Shown here in pieces: positions 53,607 through 64,000 of a stretch of 64,000 nt of DNA (within the stretch, counting starts at the first letter, position 1; each line of letters starts with the position of its first letter). The translations under genes and the position numbers were made by a program. Location: contig CM056551.1 in assembly GCA_029721515.1 (NCBI GenBank), positions 29,436,437 through 29,500,436 of the forward strand, written 5' to 3'. Origin of the DNA: Synanceia verrucosa (Eukaryota > Chordata > Actinopteri > Perciformes > Synanceiidae). Below the pieces are notes generated by a model. The model worked only from the letters and a program-made list of their open reading frames with translations. It searched no databases and was not told the origin of the DNA.

Positions 53607-56600
53607 TCTAACACATACAGAACAATATATAACCACAATGTATGTACAAACAAATAAAAATGCTGAGAAGAGGGCTCTATTAAGTGTGTTAAATATAAAA
53701 ACAAGAATAGCATAAAGAATTAAACAGATTTTTCTTGAAGTGTAAATGCAGTACTAATACAGCCTTGTACAGTTTAATTATTTTACAATTTACTGTACAA
53801 TTTAATCAGTATTAATGTACTGTGTCAAAACTCTGAAATTTAACTGCTATCCTATTTTGTTGGCATATTATTGAAAAAATTATGTACGATATCAAAATCC
53901 TTCAATATTTTTAGCTTAGGATAATCAATTCCACATCCAAATCTTTCAAACTCCACCCACAAGGTCCTCACATCCTGTGCTGAATATCTGACCTACTTTG
54001 GATACGCCTGATGATGTCATTATCTTCATACGATGACATCATCAGGGTCATTTTCTCAGACTCATTGTACAACTGTTTCTGCAGGCTGCGGTACGCTACA
54101 TTACAGTTAAAGTGACGTGAAAGATTTAGGTGCATTTCACATTTTTTTGGGCTGTAATGGTTATTTCTATTTCTCCAGTCACACCCCATTAACGGCCTTG
54201 CATTGAAACAGGAAGCAGGAAGTTTGGCCACATCTTCACACTGGACCTCCATGACAAATTTCATCCTCCATGGGCGAAAACCATGGCCACAAAAAGATGG
54301 GAAATGTTTGTAGACAGAGTGAGCTAATAAGAGCGGCCAGTCGAAGCTATAAATAAACATACATGAAAGTATCTAGAAGTCTTGATGTCAAATTGAGAGG
54401 GGAGTTGTTAAACTAAACATAGCCTACTATAATTACTGATCTGGAGCCAGCTGAGGAACACTGCAGCATGGGAATGAGGAGAAATGATTTCAGATACGGG
54501 CTAAAAGAGACAGAAAGACATTGTCCACTGCAAAAAGATGAATGCTCTGCAGTCTTCACATGTATTGATTGCTTATTAGGCGACATGGAGGACGTAAGGA
54601 CGAGTAATTTCTCCAGTGAGTCTCAATTTATCACTCGCACTTTGAGTCTGAACTTTGCAATCAAACCTTTTCATGTGCAGCTTGTTAAGATTCTGGTCCC
54701 GTCAGACGCACACTGACAGATGTTCAGTTACAGCTTTTTTCCTTTAACAGCTGTTTTACTGTCACTCTGCAGTCCGATCATGGGAGGGTTGGGTCTAAAT
54801 ATACCATCGGTCATCTTTAATGTTCAGGGCCCTTCCCTGCAGTTACAGTCGTCTCATGGGAGCAGAGGGACTGAGCTGCAGGAAGAGGGTAAATTAATGG
54901 AAGGTGTCTAATCTTTCTGTGCTTTTCTTTTTTAGGAACACACTTTATCTTCAGCTGACCTGGACTCACATCCCTCGCTTTATTTGCACAGTTTACCAGT
55001 ACAGCAGATAAAGTCCAGAAATTCTGCCTGTATATTCCTGTCAAAGAAATAAACTCCATGTTTTCGAGAGATATTATGTCCTCAGGGTTATTCCATGAAT
55101 CAAGTCTTTGCTTTCCAGAGATCTTAAACTGACTCTGCTGGGTGGCTCAATCTTTTATCCTTATTAAGCTGAATATGTGAAGTAATAAAGTGGAGTAAAA
55201 GTAAATGGAGTAGGATGTGATAAAATGGAAAATGCCAAAGAAAAGTAAGCCTCAATAACATCCAAATTATACTTAAGTAGAGTAGCTGATCTGACTAGAA
55301 AGATCTTCTTTCCTTAAACTGATGCTGTGTAATAACTTGCAGATATGTGTCCATCTATCAGACAGCACTCACACCATGATCATTAAATCAGCTCATTAAA
55401 AGTCCCTGCAGCATCTTTCCATCACCATGATGTGCTGACATGAGCCAAAACAGCTGGGGGACCACTGGGAGAAAACCACTGCCTGGAAAAATATCTGTAT
55501 ATTTTGTTGTGCCACTTGAGTTTTAGCACTCTCGGTATTACATTACAGGCTGGAAAGTCATCGCCTCGGGGCTGACAACATACCATCAACACAATATTTG
55601 TCTTTATTAGCAGCGCAAACACAAGACGGCAGTAAAAAGTCCATCAGCAGGAGGAAGTGTTTCTGGAGTTTACAGGTTTTCTTAGATTACATCCTGAAGA
55701 CAGAGGCGCTGACACATAAACACAGCACATAGCGGCTGAAAGAAACGGCTGTTTTGACCGTTTGGTGGTGATATTTTTATGTATGGCTGTAACTTTGATT
55801 CAACATCTGATCCATCACCCTAGCGGTTTTATAAATAGTCACATACCAACCAACAGAAATGCAGCTTCAGACATGAAAGGCGTGCTGGATTTATGAAAAA
55901 AGACAACTTGCAAGATTTAAAAAAAGGTTTTCATTAATTCATCACTTAACTGTGCCTTTCTGTGTGCTGCAAAGCAAGATTTCCACACCAGCAACTAAAA
56001 TTAACATCCTTAATTATTTTCTTTCAAACCAACACAGCCAGGCCTTTGATTAAGAAGTATTTAAATCACTTATTTTAATCTCTTTAAGTGCTTTTCTTTA
56101 AATAAAATTCAGTTATTTTATGAAATACTAATTTTATTGTATTTAATTTGTTTAATCAACAATATTTTATTGACATTTTATCAAATATTTTATTTTGGTG
56201 AATTTAATTTGCATAATTTTATTGACATTTTCGCTCATCAGTCCTCTGGGAAACACATGGAAGCTGCTATACAGATAAATTTTAATTGATTGATTGATGC
56301 TTCATGTTTATATGTTATCCAAACAAATGAGAGTTTAGGACGATGAGCTATCATCAAACGCGAACATGTTTCACAACACTGTGACAGACGGAGGGAAAGG
56401 CGAAGGGTAGCAGATGAATGAGTCGGAGCCACTCTACATGAAAGCATCACAGAATGAAACTTCACAGTACGACATGCATCGACCATAGTATAACTTAAGT
56501 TTCTTACAGTAATATTAGTGTAGATAAAGTGTCAAAGATGACATGAATGCGGCTGTATTGATCTAACAGATCATTCAGTAACAACAACCAAACAACAGTT

Positions 56601-56823
56601 TTCCCCGAGGCGTCATCTGTTGCACCCACTTGAGTATCCCATATGGCTAGATATATATAATTTAGGATCATAAATAAACAATCCCTGCCTGTTCTCTGCA
56701 AAATGAGGATCACAGTGGTATTATTATCATAGCAGGAGGATGAGGTTATGAAACAGGGATAAATCTGTAGTTTGACTGGATGTATATCATCAAAAAATAA
56801 TGTGCAAAAGACAGCTTTCATTG

Positions 56824-57066
56824 CCAATTAATGGTAATTATTTTCTCGATGAATCGATTAGTTGATCGGTTTGTCAAAAGTCCAAAACTCAGATCAAGAT
56901 GACGTCCTCAAATGTGTCAAAGAAATTCAGTTTACTGTCACACAGGGGTAAAGAAACCAGGAAATATTCACATTTTGGAAGCTGGAATCAGAGATTTGTG
57001 ATTCAAAATGATTAATTGATGACTAAAATAGTTGGCAATTAGTCAATTAACTGTTGCAGCTCTAGT
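56824..57066. mobile_element. miniature element with TTGCAGCTCTAG end
   Basis: It contains CTCGATGAATCGATTAGTTG, then GACGTCCTCAAATGTGTC, AAACCAGGAAATATTCACA, AGCTGGAATCAGAG and ends GTTGCAGCTCTAG. Two related pieces lie within adamts13 introns at 59847-60010 and about 60520-60640. Confidence 0.6.
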
Positions 57067-57460
57067 CCCTGTCACCAAATTGCTTGTTAAAAACACTCAT
57101 AATAGCTGAATCTCGAGACATGTAACTCTTCTGGCCCAGTTTAAAAGAACTAATTAAAGCCTTGAGTATAAAGCTCGTCATACTGTTGTTGTTTTATTGT
57201 TTCCACTGTTAATCCGTTGCCCTCCAAATAAACAAGAAGGCATCAGATGAGGTTGGATATCTTCCATGGACATAAGGGATGTTATTTTACTGTTGCCTCC
57301 ATGTTTCCAGGGTCATGTCTGACCCCTGCTGGCCACAACAGGAAACAACATTGTTTAATATAATAGGGATTAATTCAGCAATGATTGCAGCTGTGAAGGG
57401 TCTAAATATAAATACAGGGGATGGATGTGGATTTCTAAATAAAGCAGCAGCTGCCATCGC

Positions 57461-58472
57461 TAGAGATGCACCAATCCTGTTTTTTCCGATCCAATCCGGT
57501 ATCGGTCGATGCCCAATACCATATCGATCTGATACTACTGCTGAATGAATGAACTGTATACCTTACCATGTGAGTGAAGGCATCAGACTAGACATAAACA
57601 TTTAGCTTTGTTAAAAAAGGTAACAAATGAACACAGATATAAATGTACTTAATTTATTTATGAACAAATAAAGTGTACATGAGCAGCAAAAAGAAATCAA
57701 TAACACTTCCATGTAAAGTGCACTGCAAACAGATATTTTCAAATGTAATATCAAATATAGCATGTTGCTGTGTGTTTACTTATCACTAGCAAATCAGAAA
57801 AGAAAAGAAAAGAATCATTATCACCATTATCTTGGTCAATATTTAAATCACAATTATTTTTGAGTTACACAATGCATTTCTTCATCATTTCTCTGTGTCA
57901 AAAAACAACACTGCATATGGTGTTTGATATGAAATATAAACAGTAATATTAGTAACATCCTGTTTTTAAAGCTAGACGCAGAAACAGAACTTTTTTATTA
58001 TAGTTCTGAATTATTTGGAGGTTTCAGTGCTTCTCCTGATTAAAGTGAATATATAAAGACATAATAGACAGTAGTAAAAGACAGAAGCATTGCATAAACA
58101 GTCAGAGTTCAGTTTCAATAGTCAGTGCTTATAGCAGACACACCCCTCTTATGTAGTACTGTCCATAGTTGTTTACGCTGCTCTGTTGACTTGATTTGAT
58201 TCAACAATAGACACATATCTTGTTAAGATGAACAGTGTGTCCACAGTTTGGACACATTTTATGTCAGAGGACAAGGAGTGATCGGCGGATTTGCGGTGAT
58301 CACTGAGAGTAGCGGGATTGCGGCGGGGGGAGCGGATTTGCCTGATCATGGAGGGTACTCTGTGTGATGACATAACCGGCGTTGCAAACACAATTGAAGT
58401 GACTGGATCAGTATGCTGGATCATCCTCATTCATCAGATATCCGATCTCGGTATCCGACTGGTGCATCTCTA
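57461..58472 (+). mobile_element. hAT-like nonautonomous element, copy B, complete with target duplication
   Basis: 1,012 bp. Terminal inverted repeats are TAGAGATGCACCAATC at the left and GACTGGTGCATCTCTA at the right. It is flanked by GCCATCGC (57453-57460) and GCCATCAC (58473-58480), an 8-bp target duplication with one mismatch, as expected for the hAT superfamily. No transposase frame. Copy A, inverted, lies at about 17825-18794. Confidence 0.85.
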
Positions 58473-58580
58473 GCCATCACTGATTCCATATCTCACCAAA
58501 GTATTTCAAACACCAAAATCTGATCATGATCAGATCGTGATCATTTTCAGCCACGAAAGGCGAGAAATTATGCAAATTAT

Positions 58581-59164
58581 CATTGGTGGAAGAAGTACTT
58601 AACTCTACTTAAGTAAAAGTAATGAGACAACACTGTAACTAAGAGTGCAAAAGTGTCAGAATCTAAATATTTAAAGTACCAAAAGTGAAAAGTTCTCATC
58701 ATGTTGCAGCTGCTAACTCTTGCGTTAGCCTGTAATAATACATCAGAAATCATTTGTTGATTATAATTATCAATAATCTGAATCTGTAAAGTAAAAAATG
58801 GAAATACTTCATACCTCAAAGTAACACTTCCATAATCTAGAGAGCTTAATTTAAATAAATGACTGTTAGGTCACTCTATTTCTAGAGAAGGCAATGCAAT
58901 GCTGATTGAGCCTGTTGATAAAAGTATTCCAGTATTTATATTTCTAGTAAAAAATTTAAACAAAAATTGTGAAAAAGTAATGAGGTATTACAGTTTTTTC
59001 CCACTTATATACACATAAAAAATGGACACAATTCTAAAAAACTGAACGTTATGAAGATAGAGATATATTTTTCTTTCCTATTTCTGTGTTTATGTGTCAA
59101 CAAAAAACCTCTAAACTCTGAGTACAGTACTTGAGTAAATGTACTTAGTGACATCCCGCCACTG
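58581..59164. mobile_element. miniature inverted-repeat element just upstream of adamts13
   Basis: It begins ATTGGTGGAAGAAGTACTT, with AGTAAAAGTAATGAG following. It ends GAGTAAATGTACTTAGTG then ACATCCCGCCACTG, so the two ends are imperfect inverted repeats (CAGTGGYGG...). Its right end lies 206 bp before the adamts13 start codon. A fragment of a related type begins at about 60283 (GGGGTGGAAAGAGTACAC). Confidence 0.65.
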
Positions 59165-59370
59165 CAAGTTTGTCATAGTACAAAACAAAGAAAACCCGAC
59201 CAATGGGAGCTGTCCTGTTGGTCCCAAAGAAAAAACCAACAAATGACGTGTCCCCCTCATCAACTTTGACCCTACTCTTCACATAAACCCATGTTACTCA
59301 TACCTGCTGTCCAGCCGAAGAGGACGATCACATACTGTCCTGGTGTTGAAGCAGAGGAAGAGGAGGAAAC

Positions 59371-62300
59371 ATGTTTTTTACGACGCTGCTCTGTCTGCTG
59401 TTACTGCGGCCTGGCGTCGCCACTCTAATGACTTCTCCATTGGACGAGGTAGGTGGAAAGCTGCGGGTGAACAGGAGCGCTGTGGTTAGCGATTCCTTTC
59501 TGCAAAGTACGTTGAACTCTTAAACTTTAAACTGTTTATCATCCTGTGAAAACCCCACAAAGACACATAACTGGATTGTTTGCCTGCCTATTTGGGCCAC
59601 ATATTTTAATCCAGTCACACAGCTTTAAAGCTGCTGTTTCTAAAAAAGACTTGAAATAGTGATATTGTTTGTGTCCTCTTTAAGCATTTTCATCACTCCT
59701 CCAGTCAGAGAGACACAGTTTCATCTTTTCCTGATGCCTCAGGTATGTCTCTGAATGAATCCTCTTTGTAAGATGGTGCAACAAAGTGTGATGTGTACAG
59801 TAAAACATCATCCTATATAACTACAGACAGGTGTTTCACACAATAAGGCTGCAGCTGATTGCTGATTATTTCTTTGACTAACCTATTAATTGTTTGGTCT
59901 GTAATAGACCAAGGTGACGTCCTCAAATGTCGCACATATATTCAGATTACTGTAATAGAGGAGCCAAGAAACCAGGACATATTCACATTTAAGAAGCTGC
60001 AATCAGAGGACATAGAGTGAAAATAAAAACAATCAAGTTTCATCTTGTTCACAGTGAATGAGCGGCTGCGTCGCTCGGCTTTGATGCCCGATATCACACA
60101 TCTGGAACTGCTGGTGGTGGTCGGACATGATGTCCAGCAGGTCCACAAGCAGGACACAGAGCGATACATCCTCACCAACCTCAACATAGTAAGTCTGATT
60201 ACAGCAGCCTGCCTTCTGTCCACTGCCATCTGTGTGTCAGTGCCTTCAAGACAAATGTGTGGGTCTATGCAGCAGAACCAGGGGTGGAAAGAGTACACAA
60301 AAATATATATTACTCCTTTAAAAGAAAAAAGTGTAAAAATGGAAAGCAGTAAAAGTAGGTCGGTTAATATGTACTGTGGGCAAACATTACTGCCTTACAT
60401 TTTTAAATGGGGAAAGGAGGGGTGATTCAGACTCAAATTAGAGAAATAATTTAGGTTAGAAAATACATAATACATAAAGTTCTCAATCAATTGATTACTC
60501 CTTAGCTGTCTTGTTTTGCTCACAGCTCAAAGATAGTTTGATTACTGTCAAAGATGAGTCACGAAACCAGAAATATTCACATGTAATAAGCTGGAATCAG
60601 ACAATTTATTTATTTCCAAAAATGTTCTGGATTAATAATAAAATATATGACACCTAATCATTGTTGTTCTACATGCATTGAACTCATATGTCCTTACCAA
60701 CAACATAGGCCTATTCTTTTGAAATAAATGCCGCTTTGAAGCCTGTGCATACGACCGATCATCATTTATACAGCCACTCCTCAGAGTAACTTAAACAACC
60801 TCAGCTTACACAGAGAAATGATATGAATGTAGAATTAACCAGAAAAGAGACAAAACAGACAATTAAACAAAAAATGTCAATTAACAAATAAAGGCAAATG
60901 TTTACATTAAATATGAATCTACTTCAAAATTAACAGAAGAAAGAGCAGACAACAGAGCGATATAGAGCCATAGCAATAATCGTTTCAATCTTGATAATGT
61001 TAACAGTTCAAATCTGTGGCCTCCGTGTATTTCCTCTGGAAAACTTATGAATCAGCTGACCGGAAGTAAACCTGGACCAAAACTGTTTGCTAGCAATAAA
61101 ATGAAATGAAAAAAACACCACCAAAGCTAACATTACAGCCACAAACACACACGATAAAGCAATAAATGTCTTCAATGTTGTACTCACTCACCGGTCTGAC
61201 CAGTCGTTGCCCGCAATGACGTCCACAATAAGCTCAACGGGACGAACGGCTAATGGAGCTAGCGGCTAACGCGACTAGCAGCTAATGGAGCTAGCGGCTA
61301 ACGCGACTAGCGGTTAATGGGGCTAGCTAGATAGCGTACGAGACTAGCGTCACTTTTTTTAAACATTTTGAGGTTACTGAAACTCTGCAGTCACAACTGT
61401 AACACGAATTAACACTCACACTCACTCACTGAAAGTAAAAACTTCCACAATGAAAGCAGATAAGTCACGGCTAGAGGCTCACCACCATGGGCGTTTTTGT
61501 AAATTAGCTTATTAAACTGGCGCGGCACGCACCTTTTGGTCTCATTGTAAATGTAAATGTTAGGTGTGTTCGATTTCCGCCATCTGTGCTTGCTGGGTGG
61601 GTGGAGCTAGTGTTTAAGTAAGATCGATGTCACCTATTTTTAAACCTTTGCTCAGCCGAAATAACAGCCCACTGTTCTGAACTCATTATAATATAGTTAT
61701 TGATCATATTGTTGTATTATTTAGTCATAAACTACCTGTCCCCACCCAGTGGTGCCTGCACCCTCCACACCCTTACCCCAACAAATTTATTTATTTATTG
61801 GTCTGTTTATTTATGTGCAGTCTTTTTTCCTTTTTTCAGGTGATTTTTGGCGCACTTAGAATTTTAAAAATGAATAAAATCATCAACAAATATATTTCTT
61901 TATTATTCCTGTAGCTGTTAAGTAATTCGTTGAAATACTGTCCTCAGTGTAATATTCCCACCATTATATTGGATATTAATTCTTTTTTTCCAGTTCCCAG
62001 TATATTGCATGTAATCATTTCAAACCTTGAGATTTATATATAAAAAAATACTTAGGCCGAAACAAATGTAAAATAATATACATTAAAATGTATAAAGTTG
62101 TTACAATAAGGAGAGTAAATCTAATTAGCTCCACTCTGATCATGAAATGTCCAGGTGTATAGAGTTCACTGCAACACAATAGTCTCATTACACTTTGAGC
62201 ATCCTGATTTTTATTAATCTGATTTCTATTTTAATTTGCACGCAGGCCTCAGAGCTACTCAGAGATGTGGCCCTGGGCGCCAACATGAGGGTCCACCTGG

Positions 62301-63935
62301 TCGACATTGTCATCCAGTCAGAACCAGAGGTATGTGGCTTCCTGTTACACATGCAGAACCAAGTTCATAAATGTGCAGATTTTTAATCCTATGATCTAAA
62401 AGTATTGTGTAATTTAAAAGTTGCATGTTGTAAAAAGTGAGATTTTCTTTCGTTATTATTATAAAGCCGTATTCTGAAACCAAACATTTGAAACAAGCCG
62501 TCAGGATACCTGTCGACCTGTGACATCACTAACCTCAAATAGTTTATTCTGTTAGCAGCTGACAGGAAGAAAACATGGACCCAAGCTGTTGCCTAGCAAC
62601 ACAGTTCAACGGAAATGCAATAAAATGGAGCGTTTCAGTCAGACGTAAATACAGGCATATTCAGATGTGTTTTTTTTTTTTTATTTTAAATTATTAAAGC
62701 ATGTGAACACGTTCCAATGCTTTTATCAGAGCGATGTTACATGTGAGTAATTGTGCAATGAAGTTTATGTTTTATTATCACTTACTTCTGTTTCCATGGT
62801 AACTCCTCCAGCCAGAGATCCAAATGTCCCCCAACATCACCTCCTCTCTCAGAAGTGTGTGTGAATGGGGTCGAAGGATAAACCCACCAAACGACACAGA
62901 CCCACTTCATGCTGATCTGCTGCTGTACATCACAAGGTGTGTATGCTGTTAGATAGGCTTGTTTTTGTCTTATGGATGAACATCAGCCCATGTGTTAGTG
63001 CTGTCTGCCATCATCAACAGGTACGACTTGGAGTTGCCTGATGGGAACAGACAGGTGAGGGGTGTAGCGCAGCTGGGTGGAGTTTGTTCCAGCGACTGGA
63101 GCTGCGTGATCACAGAGGACACCGGCTTCGACCTCGGCATCACCATCACCCACGAGATCGGCCACAGGTAAAGTTTCACCTGGTCAGCAGTGGATCTAAT
63201 TTCCAAGACATTTCCTGTGATTTAGAACTAATCATAGGGACAGAAGCATTAACTTGAAATATTTAAAATGAATTAATTTGATTAGTAGATGAACTTGGGA
63301 CAGTAAATATGCAAAAATATGACTAGCATTGAGTTAAACACATATGGACAATATAGAGTCCAATAATAGGTGTATGATGAATTTTGATGAATTGTTTTTA
63401 ATAGAACATTTCTTCTAAGTACCCAGTACAGTTCCCTGTAATTAATACTATTATAAATAACAAATTATTAATAATAAATTCTAAAATATATTCTACTCTA
63501 TCAAACATACCATATATAATAAAATATTATTATTTGTATTATTGGCATAATAATAATAATAACAATAAGAATAATAATGATAATAATAAAAGGTTAAAAT
63601 GAGTTTCATGTTTTTTAAACGTTGATGCTGCTGGTTTCTCTTCATCTCACACATTTTTTTTTTTTTTATCTTTTTTCCAACCTAATTCTGTTTTTATACT
63701 GTTTTTTGTCTGTAAATTGCAAAGCACCAAGTTGGAGCAGCACTTCACCCTTGCTTAGAGTAAATCCAACATGATATATATTTAATCTACTTCCACCCAG
63801 TTTTGGAATCAACCATGATGGCGTGGGGAACGCCTGCAGCAGGAGTGGGTTCATGATGGCGCCCGACGGTGGCTACAACAGCGTGGATCTGACCTGGTCT
63901 CCATGTAGCAGACGCCAGCTGCTCTCCTTCTTCAG
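59371..63935 (+). CDS. adamts13: ADAMTS13 metalloprotease (first seven exons, continues beyond window)
   Basis: Plasma zinc metalloprotease that cleaves von Willebrand factor. Exons: 59371-59448, 59709-59742, 60055-60188, 62246-62329, 62812-62936, 63021-63167 and 63801-63935. They join in frame to about 245 codons. A hydrophobic signal (MFFTTLLCLLLLRPGVA) is followed by a short propeptide ending in the furin-type site RLRR (41-44). Short propeptides are characteristic of ADAMTS13. The metalloprotease domain starts HLELLVVVGHDV, contains DTERYILTNLN, and has NIT (118) and NDT (137) sequons. The zinc site HEIGHSFGINHD has ligands H196, H200 and H206, with catalytic E197. The Met-turn is GFMMAPDG. 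The last segment, WSPCSRRQLLSFF, is an ADAMTS13 signature. The disintegrin, TSP1, spacer and CUB domains lie beyond the right edge. The small exon 2 is the least certain part. Confidence 0.95.
59709..59742 (+). CDS. adamts13: adamts13 exon 2, 34 bp
   Basis: It encodes R D T V S S F P D A S plus the first base of V38. It was chosen because exon 1 ends in phase 0 and exon 3 begins needing one base: only an exon of length 1 mod 3 restores the frame. Acceptor CCAGTCAG|AGAGAC, donor CTCAG|GTATGT. TVSSF aligns with AVSSY of the human propeptide. Using the CAG four bases upstream would shift the frame into a TGA. Confidence 0.7.
59847..60010. mobile_element. miniature-element fragment just before adamts13 exon 3
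   Basis: It shares GGCTGCAGCTGATTG, GTGACGTCCTCAAATGTCG, AAACCAGGACATATTCACA and AGCTGCAATCAGAG with the element at 56824-57066. Its end is about 45 bp upstream of the exon 3 acceptor, so it lies over the probable branch-point region. Confidence 0.6.
60189..62245. other. adamts13 intron 3 (2.06 kb)
   Basis: It contains transposon fragments at about 60283-60370 and 60520-60640 and a 32-bp minisatellite at 61248-61327. The rest is AT-rich. No other gene is recognised. Confidence 0.6.
61248..61327. repeat. 32-bp minisatellite, 2.5 copies, rich in GCTAGC
   Basis: The unit is GGCTAATGGAGCTAGC followed by GGCTAACGCGACTAGC. Unit 1 is 61248-61279, unit 2 is 61280-61311 with one change, and unit 3 is partial (61312-61327). 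Each unit is itself two related 16-mers. Confidence 0.9.
63168..63800. other. adamts13 intron 6
   Basis: AT-rich, with an (AAT)n microsatellite at about 63547-63592. Nothing else is recognised. It splits the zinc-binding motif between GH and SFG in phase 2. Confidence 0.7.
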
Positions 63936-64000
63936 GTGAGTCCACCTGGTCGGAGCAGCGGTGCATGAAGACGTTGCTCGTTCATCATGCTGTGCACTGA

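Larger units (their letters stand above)
52926..59370. other. intergenic region between ncs1 and adamts13
   Basis: This 6.4-kb interval between two head-to-head genes has no recognised gene. It holds four mobile-element-like sequences (53199-53606, 56824-57066, 57461-58472 and 58581-59164) plus AT-rich DNA. The adamts13 promoter must lie in the last few hundred bases, where no TATA box stands out. Confidence 0.6.

Noticed and set aside
53191..53614. 8-bp target duplication around the 53199-53606 element
   Set aside because: The flanking 8-mers match at only four of eight positions.
58173..58430. A minus-strand open frame inside the complete hAT-like element
   Set aside because: Too short, no transposase motif. 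The element is nonautonomous.
61248..61327. Possible CRISPR-like array
   Set aside because: Repeats are directly adjacent with no spacers. It is a eukaryotic minisatellite in an intron.
1..64000. tRNA, rRNA or other structured RNA genes
   Set aside because: No A/B-box pair with a cloverleaf-like context or other recognisable RNA gene was seen by eye. A covariance-model scan was not possible.

Overview
The window is vertebrate genomic DNA, almost certainly from a teleost fish. Genes are split by GT-AG introns, conserved exons are separated by AT-rich introns, and several repeats are of types common in fish. These include hAT-like elements with TAGAGATGCACC ends, a palindromic element with a CCAAGGAGG end, and a GGTGGAAGAAGTACT-type miniature element. 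I recognise three protein-coding genes and no RNA gene. A percomorph origin is my guess; the sequence does not prove it.

Region 1 (231-35,023, minus strand) is the 5' part of hmcn2 (hemicentin-2), a giant extracellular-matrix protein. I could chain 41 exons in one reading frame: signal peptide, von Willebrand A domain with a MIDAS-type DVTGS motif, the hemicentin-specific linker, then 18 consecutive I-set Ig domains. The gene runs off the left edge, so the remaining Ig domains, G2F/nidogen domain, EGF repeats and fibulin-like C terminus are not here. Every intron between Ig domains is phase 1. Intron 8 has a GC donor. The larger introns carry a 770-bp CTAC/CTTC tract, hAT-type, piggyBac-like and foldback elements, and short tandem repeats.

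Region 2 (about 36.1-52.9 kb, minus strand) is a complete ncs1 (neuronal calcium sensor 1/frequenin) gene. It has seven coding exons, one only 25 bp long, that encode 190 residues. It also has a probable CpG-rich noncoding first exon near 52.7-52.9 kb and a probable 3' UTR down to about 36.15 kb. ncs1 lies directly upstream of hmcn2 in the same orientation. This is the arrangement known on human 9q34.11 and is the main reason, with sequence resemblance, for calling the hemicentin hmcn2 and not hmcn1.

Region 3 (52.9-59.37 kb) is intergenic. It is rich in nonautonomous DNA transposons, including a complete 1,012-bp hAT-like element with an 8-bp target duplication. An inverted, nearly identical partial copy lies 39 kb away in an hmcn2 intron.

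Region 4 (59,371-63,935, plus strand) is the first seven exons of adamts13, the von Willebrand factor-cleaving metalloprotease: signal peptide, short propeptide with a furin-type RLRR site, and the metalloprotease domain through the HEIGHSFGINHD zinc site and Met-turn. It runs off the right edge. adamts13 and ncs1 are head to head, about 6.4 kb apart.

The three genes do not form a pathway. hmcn2 and adamts13 are secreted and ncs1 is a cytosolic/membrane-anchored calcium sensor. No wholly new gene system was found. The most informative unusual items are a transposon nested in a palindromic element whose other arm preserves the empty site, the GC-AG intron, the modular Ig exon phases, and a six-copy dispersed motif of about 60 bp.
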